A stretch of DNA of 64,000 nucleotides from Paenibacillus phocaeensis (GCF_900021165.1 NZ_FCOQ01000030.1:62001-126000); one strand, 5' to 3'. Shown: positions 44,831-53,182, counted from the stretch's first letter. Numbers and translations are program-made. Notes: generated by a model not told the origin, from the sequence alone.

Positions 44831-45839
44831 CGGAGATCACTTCTTCGGGGGTGAGGTTTCGGGTCAGCAGACCCTTCTCGCGGGCCCAGGCAAAAGCCGC
44901 CTCGACCTCTTTGACATCGACCTGGTTCGCCGGGATGTAAGCCGGAACCTTAATTTGGTCCTTCAACGCTGTCGGGTAGCCGACCTCCTTGATCACCAGG
45001 TCGATATAATCCTTCTGATCGTGGGCTTGCATGTACGCTACCGCATCGTCATAAGCGGCGTACATCGCGCGGATCGCTTCCGGCTTGGCATCGATCGCGC
45101 TTTGCGGGAAGGCCAGCACGAACGGGTTCACCTGGGCCTGACTCGTGGAGCTGAGCACGCGCAAGCCGGACGCCGTTCCCATCGTGACATACGGCTCCGG
45201 CAAAACCGCGGCGTCCGCTTTGTTATTTTTCAGCAGCTCCAGCCGGGTTGGAATTTGCGGCACTTCCGTTACTTGGATATCCTCCTCCGTCAGACCGGCC
45301 TGTTTCAGCATCATGGCAACGGTATACTGCGTGGAGGTGTTTTTGGACAGGATCACGGTTTTGCCCTTCAGATCCTTCACGTCCTGAATTTCGTCATTGC
45401 CGGTCAGCAGATCGAATTCCCCGAAGGTCGTGCTGGTGATTTTGACGTTCAGCCCCGCTTCATTATAGATTGAAATGGCGACCAGATCGGCGCTTAGCCC
45501 ATCAACCTTCCCGGCTTGAAACGCGACATCGCGATCTTTGGCGCTTTTGAAGGTTTGGATGTTCAGATGCACCCCGCGTTTCTGATCAAAACCCTGCTCA
45601 TGGGCGATAATGAACGGAATAGCATCGATCGAGGGCAAGAGGCCCAGCGACAGCTCCGGCAGCTTCGCTCCCGTATCTTCGCCTTGCGCGTCTCCCGCCG
45701 TCTGCGCCGCCGCTGGATTGCCCTCGCTGCCTGTTCCGGCTTGATTCGTCTTGCTTCCGCACGCTGCGCTCAGGATGCTGACGACAAGCACCAACGCCAG
45801 CAGCAGCATCATTCTTCTTCCGGTTGCCCCAAACTTCAT
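44811..45839 (-). CDS. ABC transporter substrate-binding lipoprotein, NMT1/SsuA-like
   Basis: A 342-residue lipoprotein; after residues 11-23 (MLLLALVLVV) the lipobox SAACG gives the lipid-modified cysteine. The mature part is of the NMT1/THI5-like or SsuA type: LPSIDAIPFIIAHEQGFDQKRGV, AGKVDGLSADLVAI and KNNKADAAVLPEPY. The ATG at 45839 has GGGGAGATGGGA upstream; the frame is open further 5' but has no site. First gene of the importer operon; the family binds sulfonates, nitrate or thiamine precursors, and this member's ligand is open. Confidence 0.9.
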   Translation of the reverse strand: MKFGATGRRMMLLLALVLVVSILSAACGSKTNQAGTGSEGNPAAAQTAGDAQGEDTGAKLPELSLGLLPSIDAIPFIIAHEQGFDQKRGVHLNIQTFKSAKDRDVAFQAGKVDGLSADLVAISIYNEAGLNVKITSTTFGEFDLLTGNDEIQDVKDLKGKTVILSKNTSTQYTVAMMLKQAGLTEEDIQVTEVPQIPTRLELLKNNKADAAVLPEPYVTMGTASGLRVLSSTSQAQVNPFVLAFPQSAIDAKPEAIRAMYAAYDDAVAYMQAHDQKDYIDLVIKEVGYPTALKDQIKVPAYIPANQVDVKEVEAAFAWAREKGLLTRNLTPEEVISDVQFKQ

Positions 45840-46047
45840 GGTTGTCCCATCTCCCCTATGTGTTCTATCTCGAATTGGCATCACCATGTGCCTCTTTACT
45901 TGAGACATCCTCCGCAACTTTGCGCATTTATTCACATAACAAATTACACACCGGCGAAGTGCTCGTCCATTCGTCTCAAGTAATGTCATTTTACACCTAT
46001 CACCGCATTTTGTATATTTTCAAATTTAAATAGTTGGCAAAATAAAA

Positions 46048-46081
46048 CAAAAAAGCCCATTAGAAATGAATCCAATGGGCT
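46048..46081 (-). terminator. Intrinsic terminator after hxlB
   Basis: AGCCCATT (46054-46061) pairs with AATGGGCT (46074-46081), followed on the minus strand by TTTTTTGTTTTATTTT. It is 10 bp after the hxlB stop. Confidence 0.93.
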
Positions 46082-46090
46082 GCTGCGGCG

Positions 46091-46648
46091 TTATTCCAGG
46101 TTTGCGTGCCTGTCGTACATCTCGCTGCCTGTAATCTCTCTGCGTTCCATGCATTTCAAAATGACCGCGTCGTAAAAAATCAACAGCGTTTGTTCAAACA
46201 AGGAGGCCATAGGCTGAATCGTATTGGATCGGCTAATCTCCTTATCCTTCGGAGAGCCCGGCAGGCGCACGATCACGTCGGCCAGTTTCCCGATGGCGGA
46301 TTCGGGGAATATCGTGACGAGCGCTACCCCGGCTTCCAGCGTTTTCGCCTTTTGCGCCATGCTGACCAGCGCTTTCGTCTCTCCGGATCCGGAGCCGATG
46401 ACTAGCAAGTCGCCCTTGCCGATGCTTGGGGTCACCGTTTCGCCGACGACATAGGCGTTATGGCCCATTTGCATCAGCCGCATGGCAAACGATTTTGCCA
46501 TGAACCCGGAGCGGCCCGCGCCGGCCACAAACACTTTATCGGCCTGAAGCAGGCGGTCCGCTAACCGATCTGCTTCGGCTTCCTGAATAAAGGAGACGGC
46601 ATGCTGCAGCTCTTCGATAATTTTTGCGGCGTACTGCACGGTATCCAT
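46091..46648 (-). CDS. hxlB: 6-phospho-3-hexuloisomerase
   Basis: A 185-residue SIS-domain isomerase: VFVAGAGRSGFMAKSFAMRLMQMGH and VIGSGSGETKALVSMAQKAK carry the sugar-phosphate loops, and the HNAYVVGETVTPSI stretch is typical. It converts D-arabino-3-hexulose 6-phosphate to fructose 6-phosphate, the second step of the ribulose monophosphate pathway that captures formaldehyde. The ATG at 46648 follows AGGGG, 7 bp after the hxlA stop; the frame upstream lies in hxlA. Confidence 0.95.
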   Translation of the reverse strand: MDTVQYAAKIIEELQHAVSFIQEAEADRLADRLLQADKVFVAGAGRSGFMAKSFAMRLMQMGHNAYVVGETVTPSIGKGDLLVIGSGSGETKALVSMAQKAKTLEAGVALVTIFPESAIGKLADVIVRLPGSPKDKEISRSNTIQPMASLFEQTLLIFYDAVILKCMERREITGSEMYDRHANLE

Positions 46649-46655
46649 CCGCGCG

Positions 46656-47288
46656 TTACCCCTGAGCAACCAATCTTTGCATTTCTGCGGCCACGGCCTT
46701 TTTGTCGGCCTGTCCGGTGATGCCTCCACCGACGATGACAAGATCGGGATTGGCCTTGATTACGTCGGGCAAGGTGTCCAGCTTGATTCCGCCAGCCACC
46801 GCCGTTTTGGAATTTTTCACGACGTTCTTGATGATCCGCAGTTGTTCAAACGGACTTTGGCCTTCCGCCTGCAAATCGTAACCGGTATGAACGCAGATGT
46901 AGTCCACGCCCAATGCGTCGATTTCCCGTGCGCGGGCTTCGATATCTTTTACGTTGATCATATCCACCAAAATTTTCGTGTTATGCTTTTTGGCTTCTTC
47001 CACAGCGCCCCGGATCGTAGCGTCGTCCGTCGCCGCCAGAACGGTTACGATATCCGCGCCGGCTTCCGCGGCTTTCATCACTTCGTATGCGCCGGCATCC
47101 ATCACTTTCAAATCGGCCAGCACTTTTAACGACGGGAACTGTTCCTTTATTTCTTTGACCGCGCGGAGGCCTTCATTGATAACCACAGGGGTTCCGATTT
47201 CCACGATATCGATATGCTCCTGGACCTCGGCGACAATTTGCTTGGCTTCCGGGATGTTGACAAGATCAAGCGCCAACTGCAATTCCAT
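46656..47288 (-). CDS. hxlA: 3-hexulose-6-phosphate synthase
   Basis: A 210-residue TIM-barrel enzyme that condenses formaldehyde with ribulose 5-phosphate. MELQLALDLVNI, IVEIGTPVVINEG, LADLKVMDAGAYE (the catalytic D/K pair) and VGGGITGQADKKAVA match the family, and the length is typical. ATG 47288 has GGAGTG seven bases upstream; the GTG at 47297 falls in that site. It lies before hxlB and divergent from an HxlR regulator, the same arrangement as in Bacillus subtilis. Confidence 0.96.
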   Translation of the reverse strand: MELQLALDLVNIPEAKQIVAEVQEHIDIVEIGTPVVINEGLRAVKEIKEQFPSLKVLADLKVMDAGAYEVMKAAEAGADIVTVLAATDDATIRGAVEEAKKHNTKILVDMINVKDIEARAREIDALGVDYICVHTGYDLQAEGQSPFEQLRIIKNVVKNSKTAVAGGIKLDTLPDVIKANPDLVIVGGGITGQADKKAVAAEMQRLVAQG

Positions 47289-47507
47289 TGTTATCACTCC
47301 ATGATTTAGAATGTGGTGAACGTAAGCCCATCATAACCGCGAACTGCAAACCATGTAAGTACGCACTTTAAACACATATAGTAACTTGAAAATAACTATA
47401 CGTCCTTGATCCGCACCTATTGTCCTGAAGTATACTGTACTCCCCTTTTTGTGGAATAGTGTCAAATAGGAATCTGTATGGTAGGATGGGATTGGAGGTG
47501 AGATAAC

Positions 47508-47864
47508 GTGGGAAGATTTGATGAAAGAACGTTTAACTGCGAAAAGGAGCTGACCCTGCATATCATTGGAGGGAAGTGGAAAATGCTCATTATGTGGCAT
47601 CTTGGCAAGGAGGGGACCAAACGGTTCAACGAACTCCGTTCCCTCATTCCCGGAATTACCCAACGCATGCTCGTCAATCAGTTGCGGGAGCTGGAGGAGG
47701 ATCTCATCGTCCATCGCGAGGTGTATCCCGTGGTTCCGCCCAAAGTGGAGTATACGCTCACCGAACACGGCCAAAGCCTGATGCCGATCCTGGAGTCCAT
47801 GTATGAATGGGGCATGAATTATAAAATCAATGTGTTAAAAAATCAGGAGGTTATTGCGGAGTAA
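47508..47864 (+). CDS. hxlR: HxlR-type transcriptional regulator
   Basis: A 118-residue winged-helix protein: [59 protein letters not shown] and the wing [16 protein letters not shown] define the HxlR family. GTG start with GGAGGTGAGATAAC upstream. It is divergent from hxlAB across 219 bp; in Bacillus the homologue activates that operon in response to formaldehyde, so the same job is likely. The intergenic region holds AGTATACT-like palindromic pieces near 47430 that could be binding sites. Confidence 0.93.
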   Translation: MGRFDERTFNCEKELTLHIIGGKWKMLIMWHLGKEGTKRFNELRSLIPGITQRMLVNQLRELEEDLIVHREVYPVVPPKVEYTLTEHGQSLMPILESMYEWGMNYKINVLKNQEVIAE

Positions 47865-48072
47865 GCGCGATCCCCACCGTCAAATTAAATAATTAAACTT
47901 TTCCGGAAAGCGATTTAAGCCTAATTCGAGCTCGGTAGTGAGTTATTTTGCCATCTCCCGTAGTCTCGTTAATATTCGGTAGGCAGCAAGCAAGTAATCT
48001 TTGTTTTTTCGGCATCCCTCCTTTGGCGATTATCGTCGGGTTTTGTCATACCCGTTCTTTTTAAGTGTAACT

Positions 48073-48118
48073 AAAAAAGGTTTGCTCGGGCCATAATACT
48101 CGGCGCACAGAGCAAACC
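48073..48118 (-). terminator. Intrinsic terminator of the first secreted ectodomain gene
   Basis: GGTTTGCTC (48079-48087) pairs with GAGCAAACC (48110-48118) around a 22-base loop, and six T follow on the minus strand. Confidence 0.9.
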
Positions 48119-48129
48119 AATAAAGACGA

Positions 48130-49116
48130 TTATTTTACTTTTACGGTCATTTCCAGCTCTTTGATATAGTTCTTAATCAGTTTGCCGTTGTTGTCCGTTT
48201 TAAATATGCCGGGAGAATTGGGATCGTTTGGATTATTGGGTACGAAATCGGGCTCGAATGCTTTGATTGTAATCGACTTGGCGCCTTTGCCCGAAGCACT
48301 GAACACAAAGTCATTATACGTATCGCCATTTTTGTTATTCTCGTCACTTCCATGACCTGAAATCATCGCTATCTCGTTCCCTTGATCATCCACAGCTTCA
48401 TACATAATATGCGAAGACTTGTTTTTATCTAACCTTTTCTCAATCAACTGAACTCGGGTAGAGGTCGATGTCACATTAAGTTTACTTAAGGTAACGCTAT
48501 AGTCCCCACGTTTTTTCGTTAGATTTGGTTTCAAAGCCTTGCCCTTGGTTTTTTGCAACGTCATAGTAAGCGTATACGGTTTGTCCACACCCTCCAAAGT
48601 CACTTTGGCGGTAAGCTTGAACTTATCTGGAAACGCTTTGAGGCTGCCGCCAAGCCAGGATGGATCGACCATTGAAATTTTCATCGTGTCCGGTGTAGCG
48701 CCCGGCTCCCATACGATGCTTGGTCTTTGGGACATAGACTTTCCACCTCCATACTCGTAAGCGGATTTACCGTCGATAAAGAGCTTGAGGTCTTTAATTG
48801 CACCTTTCTCATAAATATAATCATGGGTCTTTTCATCATATTTTCCATTTATTTCGCCGGTAAGCCCTTTGCCGCTCCGCTTCAGGGTAATGCCGACATA
48901 GTTGCCGTCATAGATTGCTTGGGAAATCTCCAGCGTAATGCCTTGCTGGGTTACGCTTGGAGCTTTGGCCTTGGCCGCACTCAGCGTCCCGCCGCTTTTC
49001 GCCGCTGAAGTCGCTGCCGCGGTCGGCCCGGCCGCTTCCGCAGCCCCCCAGGCCGTACCGAGCAGCAGCGCGCCGGCCAGTGCCGCAGAGGACATCACTT
49101 TATATGTTTTTTTCAT
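48130..49116 (-). CDS. Secreted DUF5643-like ectodomain protein, copy 1
   Basis: A 328-residue exported protein: signal peptide ending near residue 29 (LGTAWGAAEAA), then a beta-rich region with GITLEISQAIYDGNYVGITLKRSG, FPDKFKLTAKVTLEGVDKPYTLTM and a C-terminal part ending in KNYIKELEMTVKVK. The same units occur in order in the membrane protein at 50540-51760 (VTHDGITLRIPQVVYDGIRLTLAVKR; VRNYVKELEITVPV), so it is a stand-alone version of that protein's external part without the membrane anchor. About 70% of residues appear shared with copy 2 by eye. It has its own copy of the ECF promoter element at 49179-49210. Confidence 0.85.
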   Translation of the reverse strand: MKKTYKVMSSAALAGALLLGTAWGAAEAAGPTAAATSAAKSGGTLSAAKAKAPSVTQQGITLEISQAIYDGNYVGITLKRSGKGLTGEINGKYDEKTHDYIYEKGAIKDLKLFIDGKSAYEYGGGKSMSQRPSIVWEPGATPDTMKISMVDPSWLGGSLKAFPDKFKLTAKVTLEGVDKPYTLTMTLQKTKGKALKPNLTKKRGDYSVTLSKLNVTSTSTRVQLIEKRLDKNKSSHIMYEAVDDQGNEIAMISGHGSDENNKNGDTYNDFVFSASGKGAKSITIKAFEPDFVPNNPNDPNSPGIFKTDNNGKLIKNYIKELEMTVKVK

Positions 49117-49178
49117 TCAAAAAACCCCTCCATGAAATTTGATTTTCGAGAATTCGCTCTTCATTGAGCTCTCTATTG

Positions 49179-49210
49179 GATTAGATGGATAAGTACACCA
49201 AAACGTTATA
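49179..49210 (-). promoter_or_regulatory. ECF-type promoter element, copy 1
   Basis: A 32-bp element reading TATAACGTTTT, ten variable bases, TCCATCTAATC on the minus strand. Identical in layout to those at 50360-50391 and 52337-52368. It lies 63 bp before the start of the first ectodomain gene. Confidence 0.75.
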
Positions 49211-49221
49211 TTTTGTGCGTG

Positions 49222-49255
49222 AAAATTTAAAAGCCTGCAGCGCTTTGCTGCAGGC
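49222..49255 (-). terminator. Intrinsic terminator of ectodomain copy 2
   Basis: GCCTGCAG (49233-49240) pairs with CTGCAGGC (49248-49255), followed by TTTTAAATTTTC on the minus strand. It abuts the promoter of copy 1 and is duplicated at 50402-50436. Confidence 0.88.
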
Positions 49256-49278
49256 CCGCCCACTGCCGGATTTGACTT

Positions 49279-50274
49279 TTACTTAATATTAACCGTCATT
49301 TCCAGCTCTTTGATATAGTTCTTAATGAGTTTGCCGCTGCTGTCCGTTTTATAGATGCCGGGAGATGACGGATCGCCTGGATTATCGGGTACGAAATCGG
49401 GCTCGAAAGCTCTGATTGTGATCGACTTAGCGTCTTTCCCCAGGGAACTGAGCACATAGTCAGTATACATATCGCCATTTTTGTTTTTCTCGTCGGTTCC
49501 TAAACCGGACTTTTGGTCCAGCAGGTTACCTTGGTCATCTACAACTTCATACAAGATGTGCGAATGCTCGCCTTTTTTCAACCCTTTCTCGATCAACTGA
49601 ATTCGGGTGGAGGTCGATGTCGCATTAAGTTTGCTTAAGGTGACGCTGTAATCCCCGCGTTTTTTCGTCAGATTCGGCTTTAGGGCTTGCAGATTATCCG
49701 CGTTTTTTTGCAATGAAAAATCAAAAGTATACGGCTGATCCACGCCCTCCAGGGTGACCTTCGCGGTTAACTTGAACTTGTCCGGGAAAGCCGGGGAAGT
49801 CATGCCATTGGTGCCGATCCAGGAAGGATCGACCATTTTAACTTCCACCGTATCCGATGCGGAAGACGGTCCCCAGCCGAGACTCGGTCTTTCTCCTAGG
49901 CCTCCCCCGCCGAACTCGTAGATGGATTTGCCGTCGATAAACATTTCAATGTTCTTAATCGCGCCTTTGGGTTGCTCGTATTCCTCGGTCGCTTCATTAA
50001 ACTTCCCTTCGGTGATGCCGCCGGTATACCCTGTACCGCTCCGCTGCAGCGTAAGGCTGACATAGTTGCCGTCATACAGCGCTTTGCTGACGGTCAGCGT
50101 AATGCCGTTGTGGGTAACGCTGTCGGCTTTGGCCACGGAAGCTTGCGCCGCGCTGCTCACTGCCGGCGCTTTAGCCTTTACCGAACCGGCTGCTTCCACT
50201 GTTCCCCAAGCCGTTCCGCCGAGCAGCATCCCCATTAAAGCTGCGGTAGTCATCACTTTATATGTTTTTTTCAT
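49279..50274 (-). CDS. Secreted DUF5643-like ectodomain protein, copy 2
   Basis: A 331-residue paralogue of copy 1, with the same signal peptide type (MKKTYKVMTTAALMGMLLGG), the same order of beta-rich segments (GITLTVSKALYDGNYVSLTLQRSG; KLTAKVTLEGVDQPYTFDFSL) and end KNYIKELEMTVNIK. Promoter, signal sequence, body and terminator are all shared with copy 1, so the whole unit was duplicated in tandem. The membrane-anchored relative lies just upstream (50540-51760). Function is unknown; being secreted, it could compete with or modify signal sensing by the membrane protein. Confidence 0.85.
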   Translation of the reverse strand: MKKTYKVMTTAALMGMLLGGTAWGTVEAAGSVKAKAPAVSSAAQASVAKADSVTHNGITLTVSKALYDGNYVSLTLQRSGTGYTGGITEGKFNEATEEYEQPKGAIKNIEMFIDGKSIYEFGGGGLGERPSLGWGPSSASDTVEVKMVDPSWIGTNGMTSPAFPDKFKLTAKVTLEGVDQPYTFDFSLQKNADNLQALKPNLTKKRGDYSVTLSKLNATSTSTRIQLIEKGLKKGEHSHILYEVVDDQGNLLDQKSGLGTDEKNKNGDMYTDYVLSSLGKDAKSITIRAFEPDFVPDNPGDPSSPGIYKTDSSGKLIKNYIKELEMTVNIK

Positions 50275-50359
50275 TGAAAGCCCTCCATAAAAAATTGATT
50301 TTCGAGAATTCCCTTTTTATGTCCTGGACAAATTTCTTTTCTTTTTTGAGCGCTCTATA

Positions 50360-50391
50360 GATTAGATGGATAAGTAATACAAAACGTTATA
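50360..50391 (-). promoter_or_regulatory. ECF-type promoter element, copy 2
   Basis: TATAACGTTTT, ten variable bases, TCCATCTAATC on the minus strand, 86 bp before ectodomain copy 2. The two outer blocks are identical to copy 1; the variable spacer differs at four of ten positions. Confidence 0.75.
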
Positions 50392-50401
50392 TTCTGAGCG
50401 T

Positions 50402-50436
50402 AAAATTGTAAAAGCCTGCAACGATTTGCTGCAGGC
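50402..50436 (-). terminator. Duplicated terminator upstream of copy 2
   Basis: GCCTGCA (50414-50420) pairs with TGCAGGC (50430-50436), followed by TTTACAATTTTA on the minus strand. It is a diverged copy of the terminator at 49222-49255 and now ends transcripts coming from the sigma/anti-sigma operon. Confidence 0.85.
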
Positions 50437-50459
50437 CCCTCGCTAACCGGATTTGACTT

Positions 50460-50520
50460 TTACTTAATATTAACCGTCATTTCCAGCTCTTTGATATAGT
50501 TCTTAATCATTTTGCCCTTG
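50460..50520 (-). pseudogene. Relic 3' end of a third ectodomain gene
   Basis: The minus strand here encodes MIKNYIKELEMTVNIK and a stop, identical in protein to the end of copy 2 (KNYIKELEMTVNIK), and the DNA matches it for about 55 bp, as does the following region up to and including the terminator. Homology stops at about 50520, 20 bp before the end of the membrane-anchored gene. No upstream coding part or signal remains. It appears to be the remnant of a deleted third copy. Confidence 0.82.
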
Positions 50521-50539
50521 CCTTTTCCCCGGGTTAATT

Positions 50540-51760
50540 CTAATTGCCATACAGTTTTTCCAAACCCGACCGGTTTACCGGAACGGTAATCTCCAGTTCC
50601 TTCACGTAGTTTCTAACGACTTCTCCGTTGCTGTCGACTTTATATTGCCCCGATTCTCCCGGCTTGGTCGACGGGTCAATATATTCAGGCTGAAACGACT
50701 TGAGCATAACCGTATCCGGAACCTCCTGCAGCCGGTCAAACAGCATTTCATACCGCGCGTGCATCTGTCCGTTATCGTAGTAGATCCCCACGCCACCTAC
50801 CAATCCCAGATTTCTGCCTTGATCGTCACACAGATCGAACAGTAAATTATTTCTAAGTGGTCTACTTGCTTTATCTTCTACATTGATGTCGAAAACCACC
50901 TTCGTCGTAATCGGCGTATATTGGATTTGCTGAAGCGTAAGCGTAATCCCGTTCCACTTTCTCGTTTCTCCAAAGGTTTCAACGAAACGATCCGTGTTTT
51001 TGCGAACGGGCAGTTCGAAAACGAACGGCTCCTCAACGCCTTCCAGCCAAAATTTGGCCGTCAGCACAAAACGATCGGGAAGAATCTGTGACGAATCGCC
51101 CGTTTCCGAAATGGCCGACAACTCGTACAGCGCCGCATTGGGATCGGCTGTCGGCCCTCCTTTTGAACTAAATTTATGATTTTTAGAATTATAAGTTGGT
51201 TGGCCATCGATAAGCATCTCCCAATCGCGTACAGCCCCTCTTGGGTAAATCGCATCCCTCTCCCGGCCTTCACCTACGAACTTATGGTCCAGAATTCCCC
51301 CGTCAAACCCCTCCCCTTCGCGCTTGACCGCCAAAGTTAGGCGAATGCCATCATAAACAACCTGGGGGATACGAAGGGTAATTCCATCATGGGTGACGCT
51401 TGCGTCCGTTTCCTCGGCCAGTCCGTGCTCCTCTGCCGTTTGCAGCCCCAGATCGCCGGCCAATTTGAAGATGCCGCCAAGGATAGGGACATTTTTGAGC
51501 GATTCGGCCAGCGCCGGCGACACCATGGCACTGCCCAGCCCGATCGTCAAAACGGCGATTGCGGCGGCGGCGGCCACTCCCACTTTAAAGGTCCTAGAGA
51601 ATCGGGATTTCCGGCCGCTTCGGGTCTGCATCGGAAGATCGGCCAAGGAAGCGTAAACCTCATCCTGGCGGCGGCGAATGATATCGGGAACCTCCCTGAC
51701 CTCGGTCAATCGTTCCTTGCCGATGTCGCGAAGCGTTTTTTCAAGATCACGCTTTTTCAT
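50540..51760 (-). CDS. DUF4179-type membrane protein, probable anti-sigma factor
   Basis: A 406-residue protein: cytoplasmic N-terminus 1-55 (LEKTLRDIGKERLTEVREVPDIIRRRQDEVYASL), one membrane helix at about 57-80, VSPALAESLKNVPILGGIFKLAG typical of DUF4179, then an extracellular region with VTHDGITLRIPQVVYDGIRLTLAVK and a DUF5643-like end. It overlaps the ECF sigma gene by 14 bp, so it is probably its anti-sigma factor, holding the sigma at the membrane through the N-terminus; the ectodomain would sense the signal. No zinc-binding anti-sigma (HCC) motif is seen. The ectodomain has two secreted paralogues downstream. Confidence 0.87.
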   Translation of the reverse strand: MKKRDLEKTLRDIGKERLTEVREVPDIIRRRQDEVYASLADLPMQTRSGRKSRFSRTFKVGVAAAAAIAVLTIGLGSAMVSPALAESLKNVPILGGIFKLAGDLGLQTAEEHGLAEETDASVTHDGITLRIPQVVYDGIRLTLAVKREGEGFDGGILDHKFVGEGRERDAIYPRGAVRDWEMLIDGQPTYNSKNHKFSSKGGPTADPNAALYELSAISETGDSSQILPDRFVLTAKFWLEGVEEPFVFELPVRKNTDRFVETFGETRKWNGITLTLQQIQYTPITTKVVFDINVEDKASRPLRNNLLFDLCDDQGRNLGLVGGVGIYYDNGQMHARYEMLFDRLQEVPDTVMLKSFQPEYIDPSTKPGESGQYKVDSNGEVVRNYVKELEITVPVNRSGLEKLYGN

Positions 51761-52304
51761 AAGCCAACTCCTCCATTTCCATTCGCTTAACCTTGTCGGC
51801 CAATATTCCTCTGGCCCTATGCAGGCGCCCCCGGACAGCTCCCTCCGAAATTTCCAGCACGCTCGCGACCTCTTTGATCGGCAAATCCTGATAATAAAAA
51901 AGATGGATAACGATTCTTAAAGTTTCGTCCAGGTTTTCCACCGCCTCGCGGAGATCCTGCTTGCGGTTCTCTTCATACTCCCCGGTAAACCGCGCCGCTC
52001 CCGCCGGTTCCGGCAGCTCCGCCATCACGACGGTTCTACTGCGCATGCGCAGCAATTGATTGCATTCATTGATTAAAATCCGAATTACCCAGGTTTTAAA
52101 ATATTTCGGCTGCCGCAATGTCGACAATGATTTATAAGCTTTAAGCGTCGTTTCCTGAAATGCGTCCGCACAGTCTTCATCACGTCCTACAATGGACCTC
52201 GCCAAACCGTACAGTTCGGGTTCCAGCCTCCGGAAGAGCCGGATAAACGCCTCACGATCCCCCCGCTGCGCGCGCTTGACTTCCAGTACCATATCTTGTT
52301 GCAC
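51747..52304 (-). CDS. ECF RNA polymerase sigma factor
   Basis: A 185-residue sigma-70 family protein: region 2 (AFIRLFRRLEPELYGLARSIVGRDEDCADAFQETTLKAYKSL region, residues 17-60) and region 4 (about 125-175, DLPIKEVASVLEISEGAVRGRLHRARGIL). GTG 52304 has AAAGGAG nine bases upstream; TTG 52313 is adjacent to that site. It is followed by the DUF4179 membrane protein in an overlapping operon. Its promoter region contains the 32-bp element also found before two other genes, which fits a positively autoregulated sigma with a small regulon. Confidence 0.93.
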   Translation of the reverse strand: MQQDMVLEVKRAQRGDREAFIRLFRRLEPELYGLARSIVGRDEDCADAFQETTLKAYKSLSTLRQPKYFKTWVIRILINECNQLLRMRSRTVVMAELPEPAGAARFTGEYEENRKQDLREAVENLDETLRIVIHLFYYQDLPIKEVASVLEISEGAVRGRLHRARGILADKVKRMEMEELAYEKA

Positions 52305-52336
52305 GAATTTCAACTCCTTTTGAGGGCCCTCTGTAA

Positions 52337-52368
52337 GATTAGATGGGCAAGCCTGCTAAAAGGTTATA
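52337..52368 (-). promoter_or_regulatory. ECF-type promoter element of the sigma operon
   Basis: TATAACCTTTT, ten variable bases, CCCATCTAATC on the minus strand, 33 bp before the sigma start. Same 32-bp length as the two downstream copies; the outer blocks differ by one base each. The AAC in the upstream block and the 16-17 bp spacing fit ECF promoters. Confidence 0.75.
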
Positions 52369-52485
52369 CCCGTACCAAAAAAAGTTCAACATGCTATAAA
52401 GGATCGTCCTCCACCGCATTCGGACAAGCGGCTCTTCCGCATGTCGATCAAAATAGAATCCGACGCGCTTGCTGGGAATAACTTG

Positions 52486-52514
52486 TTGACAATCCTATCC
52501 CCCTTTTCTATAAT
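52486..52514 (+). promoter_or_regulatory. Sigma-A promoter of the TetR gene
   Basis: TTGACA (52486-52491) and TATAAT (52509-52514) are exact consensus with 17 bp between. The downstream end overlaps the operator at 52513-52531. Confidence 0.88.
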
Positions 52515-52531
52515 GAATGACAATCATTCAT
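52513..52531. promoter_or_regulatory. TetR operator 1
   Basis: ATGAATGACAATCATTCAT: arms of 8 bp around a 3-bp centre, a perfect inverted repeat. It overlaps the -10 box of the regulator promoter, as expected for autorepression. Its sequence recurs at 53183-53201. Confidence 0.8.
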
Positions 52532-52555
52532 AAATAATCGAGGAGGGGAACGCAT

Positions 52556-53140
52556 TTGGCAAATCCCACGGACGGAAAATACAAGCTCCTTTTGAACGCG
52601 GCCATGAATGTCATTACAGAAAAAGGATACGAGAAGACGGTTATTTCCGATATCGTAAAAAAGGCGGGGGTTGCCCAAGGTACGTTTTATTTGTATTTCC
52701 CCTCCAAAAAAGCGTTAATTCCGGCGATTGCCGATCATCTTCTATCCCTCACTTTCGGCAAAATCAAAGATCAAGCGCAGGATCAAGCAAGCATTTGGGA
52801 CGTGTTGAAGGTCGTCATCGACGAGACTTTCAGCATCACCGATGCCTACAAAGAAATCCTGGTGCTATGTTACTCCGGGCTTGCGATTGAGCATTCCATG
52901 GAGAAATGGGAAGCCATCTATGCTCCTTATTATGATTGGTTCGAGGACATCTTATCGAAAGCAGCCGGAAACCATGAGATCATCCCTGACCTTCACGCCA
53001 AATGGACGGCCAAACTGCTGATCAATCTCATTGAGAATGCTGCCGAACGATTTTATATCGGACTTGAACAAGAGGAGCCCCTGGACGTCTATAAGACCCG
53101 GGTATTTCAATTTATCCAAAGATCATTACGGGCAACCTGA
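52556..53140 (+). CDS. TetR family transcriptional repressor
   Basis: A 194-residue repressor: the TetR DNA-binding domain fills residues 10-55 (LLLNAAMNVITEKGYEKTVISDIVKKAGVAQGTFYLYFPSKKAL region), with a helical ligand-binding domain after it. TTG start at 52556 with AGGAGGGG seven bases upstream. It is adjacent to a paired SMR efflux pump on the same strand, with the same operator before both, so it likely represses itself and the pump. Confidence 0.93.
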   Translation: MANPTDGKYKLLLNAAMNVITEKGYEKTVISDIVKKAGVAQGTFYLYFPSKKALIPAIADHLLSLTFGKIKDQAQDQASIWDVLKVVIDETFSITDAYKEILVLCYSGLAIEHSMEKWEAIYAPYYDWFEDILSKAAGNHEIIPDLHAKWTAKLLINLIENAAERFYIGLEQEEPLDVYKTRVFQFIQRSLRAT

Positions 53141-53182
53141 AGAAAGAGTCCCGAATAACCTCTTCAATTTTTTTGCAATAAA

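Noticed and set aside
47331-47774. Minus-strand frame of 147 codons opposite hxlR
   Set aside because: It crosses the hxlA/hxlR promoter region and is antisense to a clear winged-helix gene.
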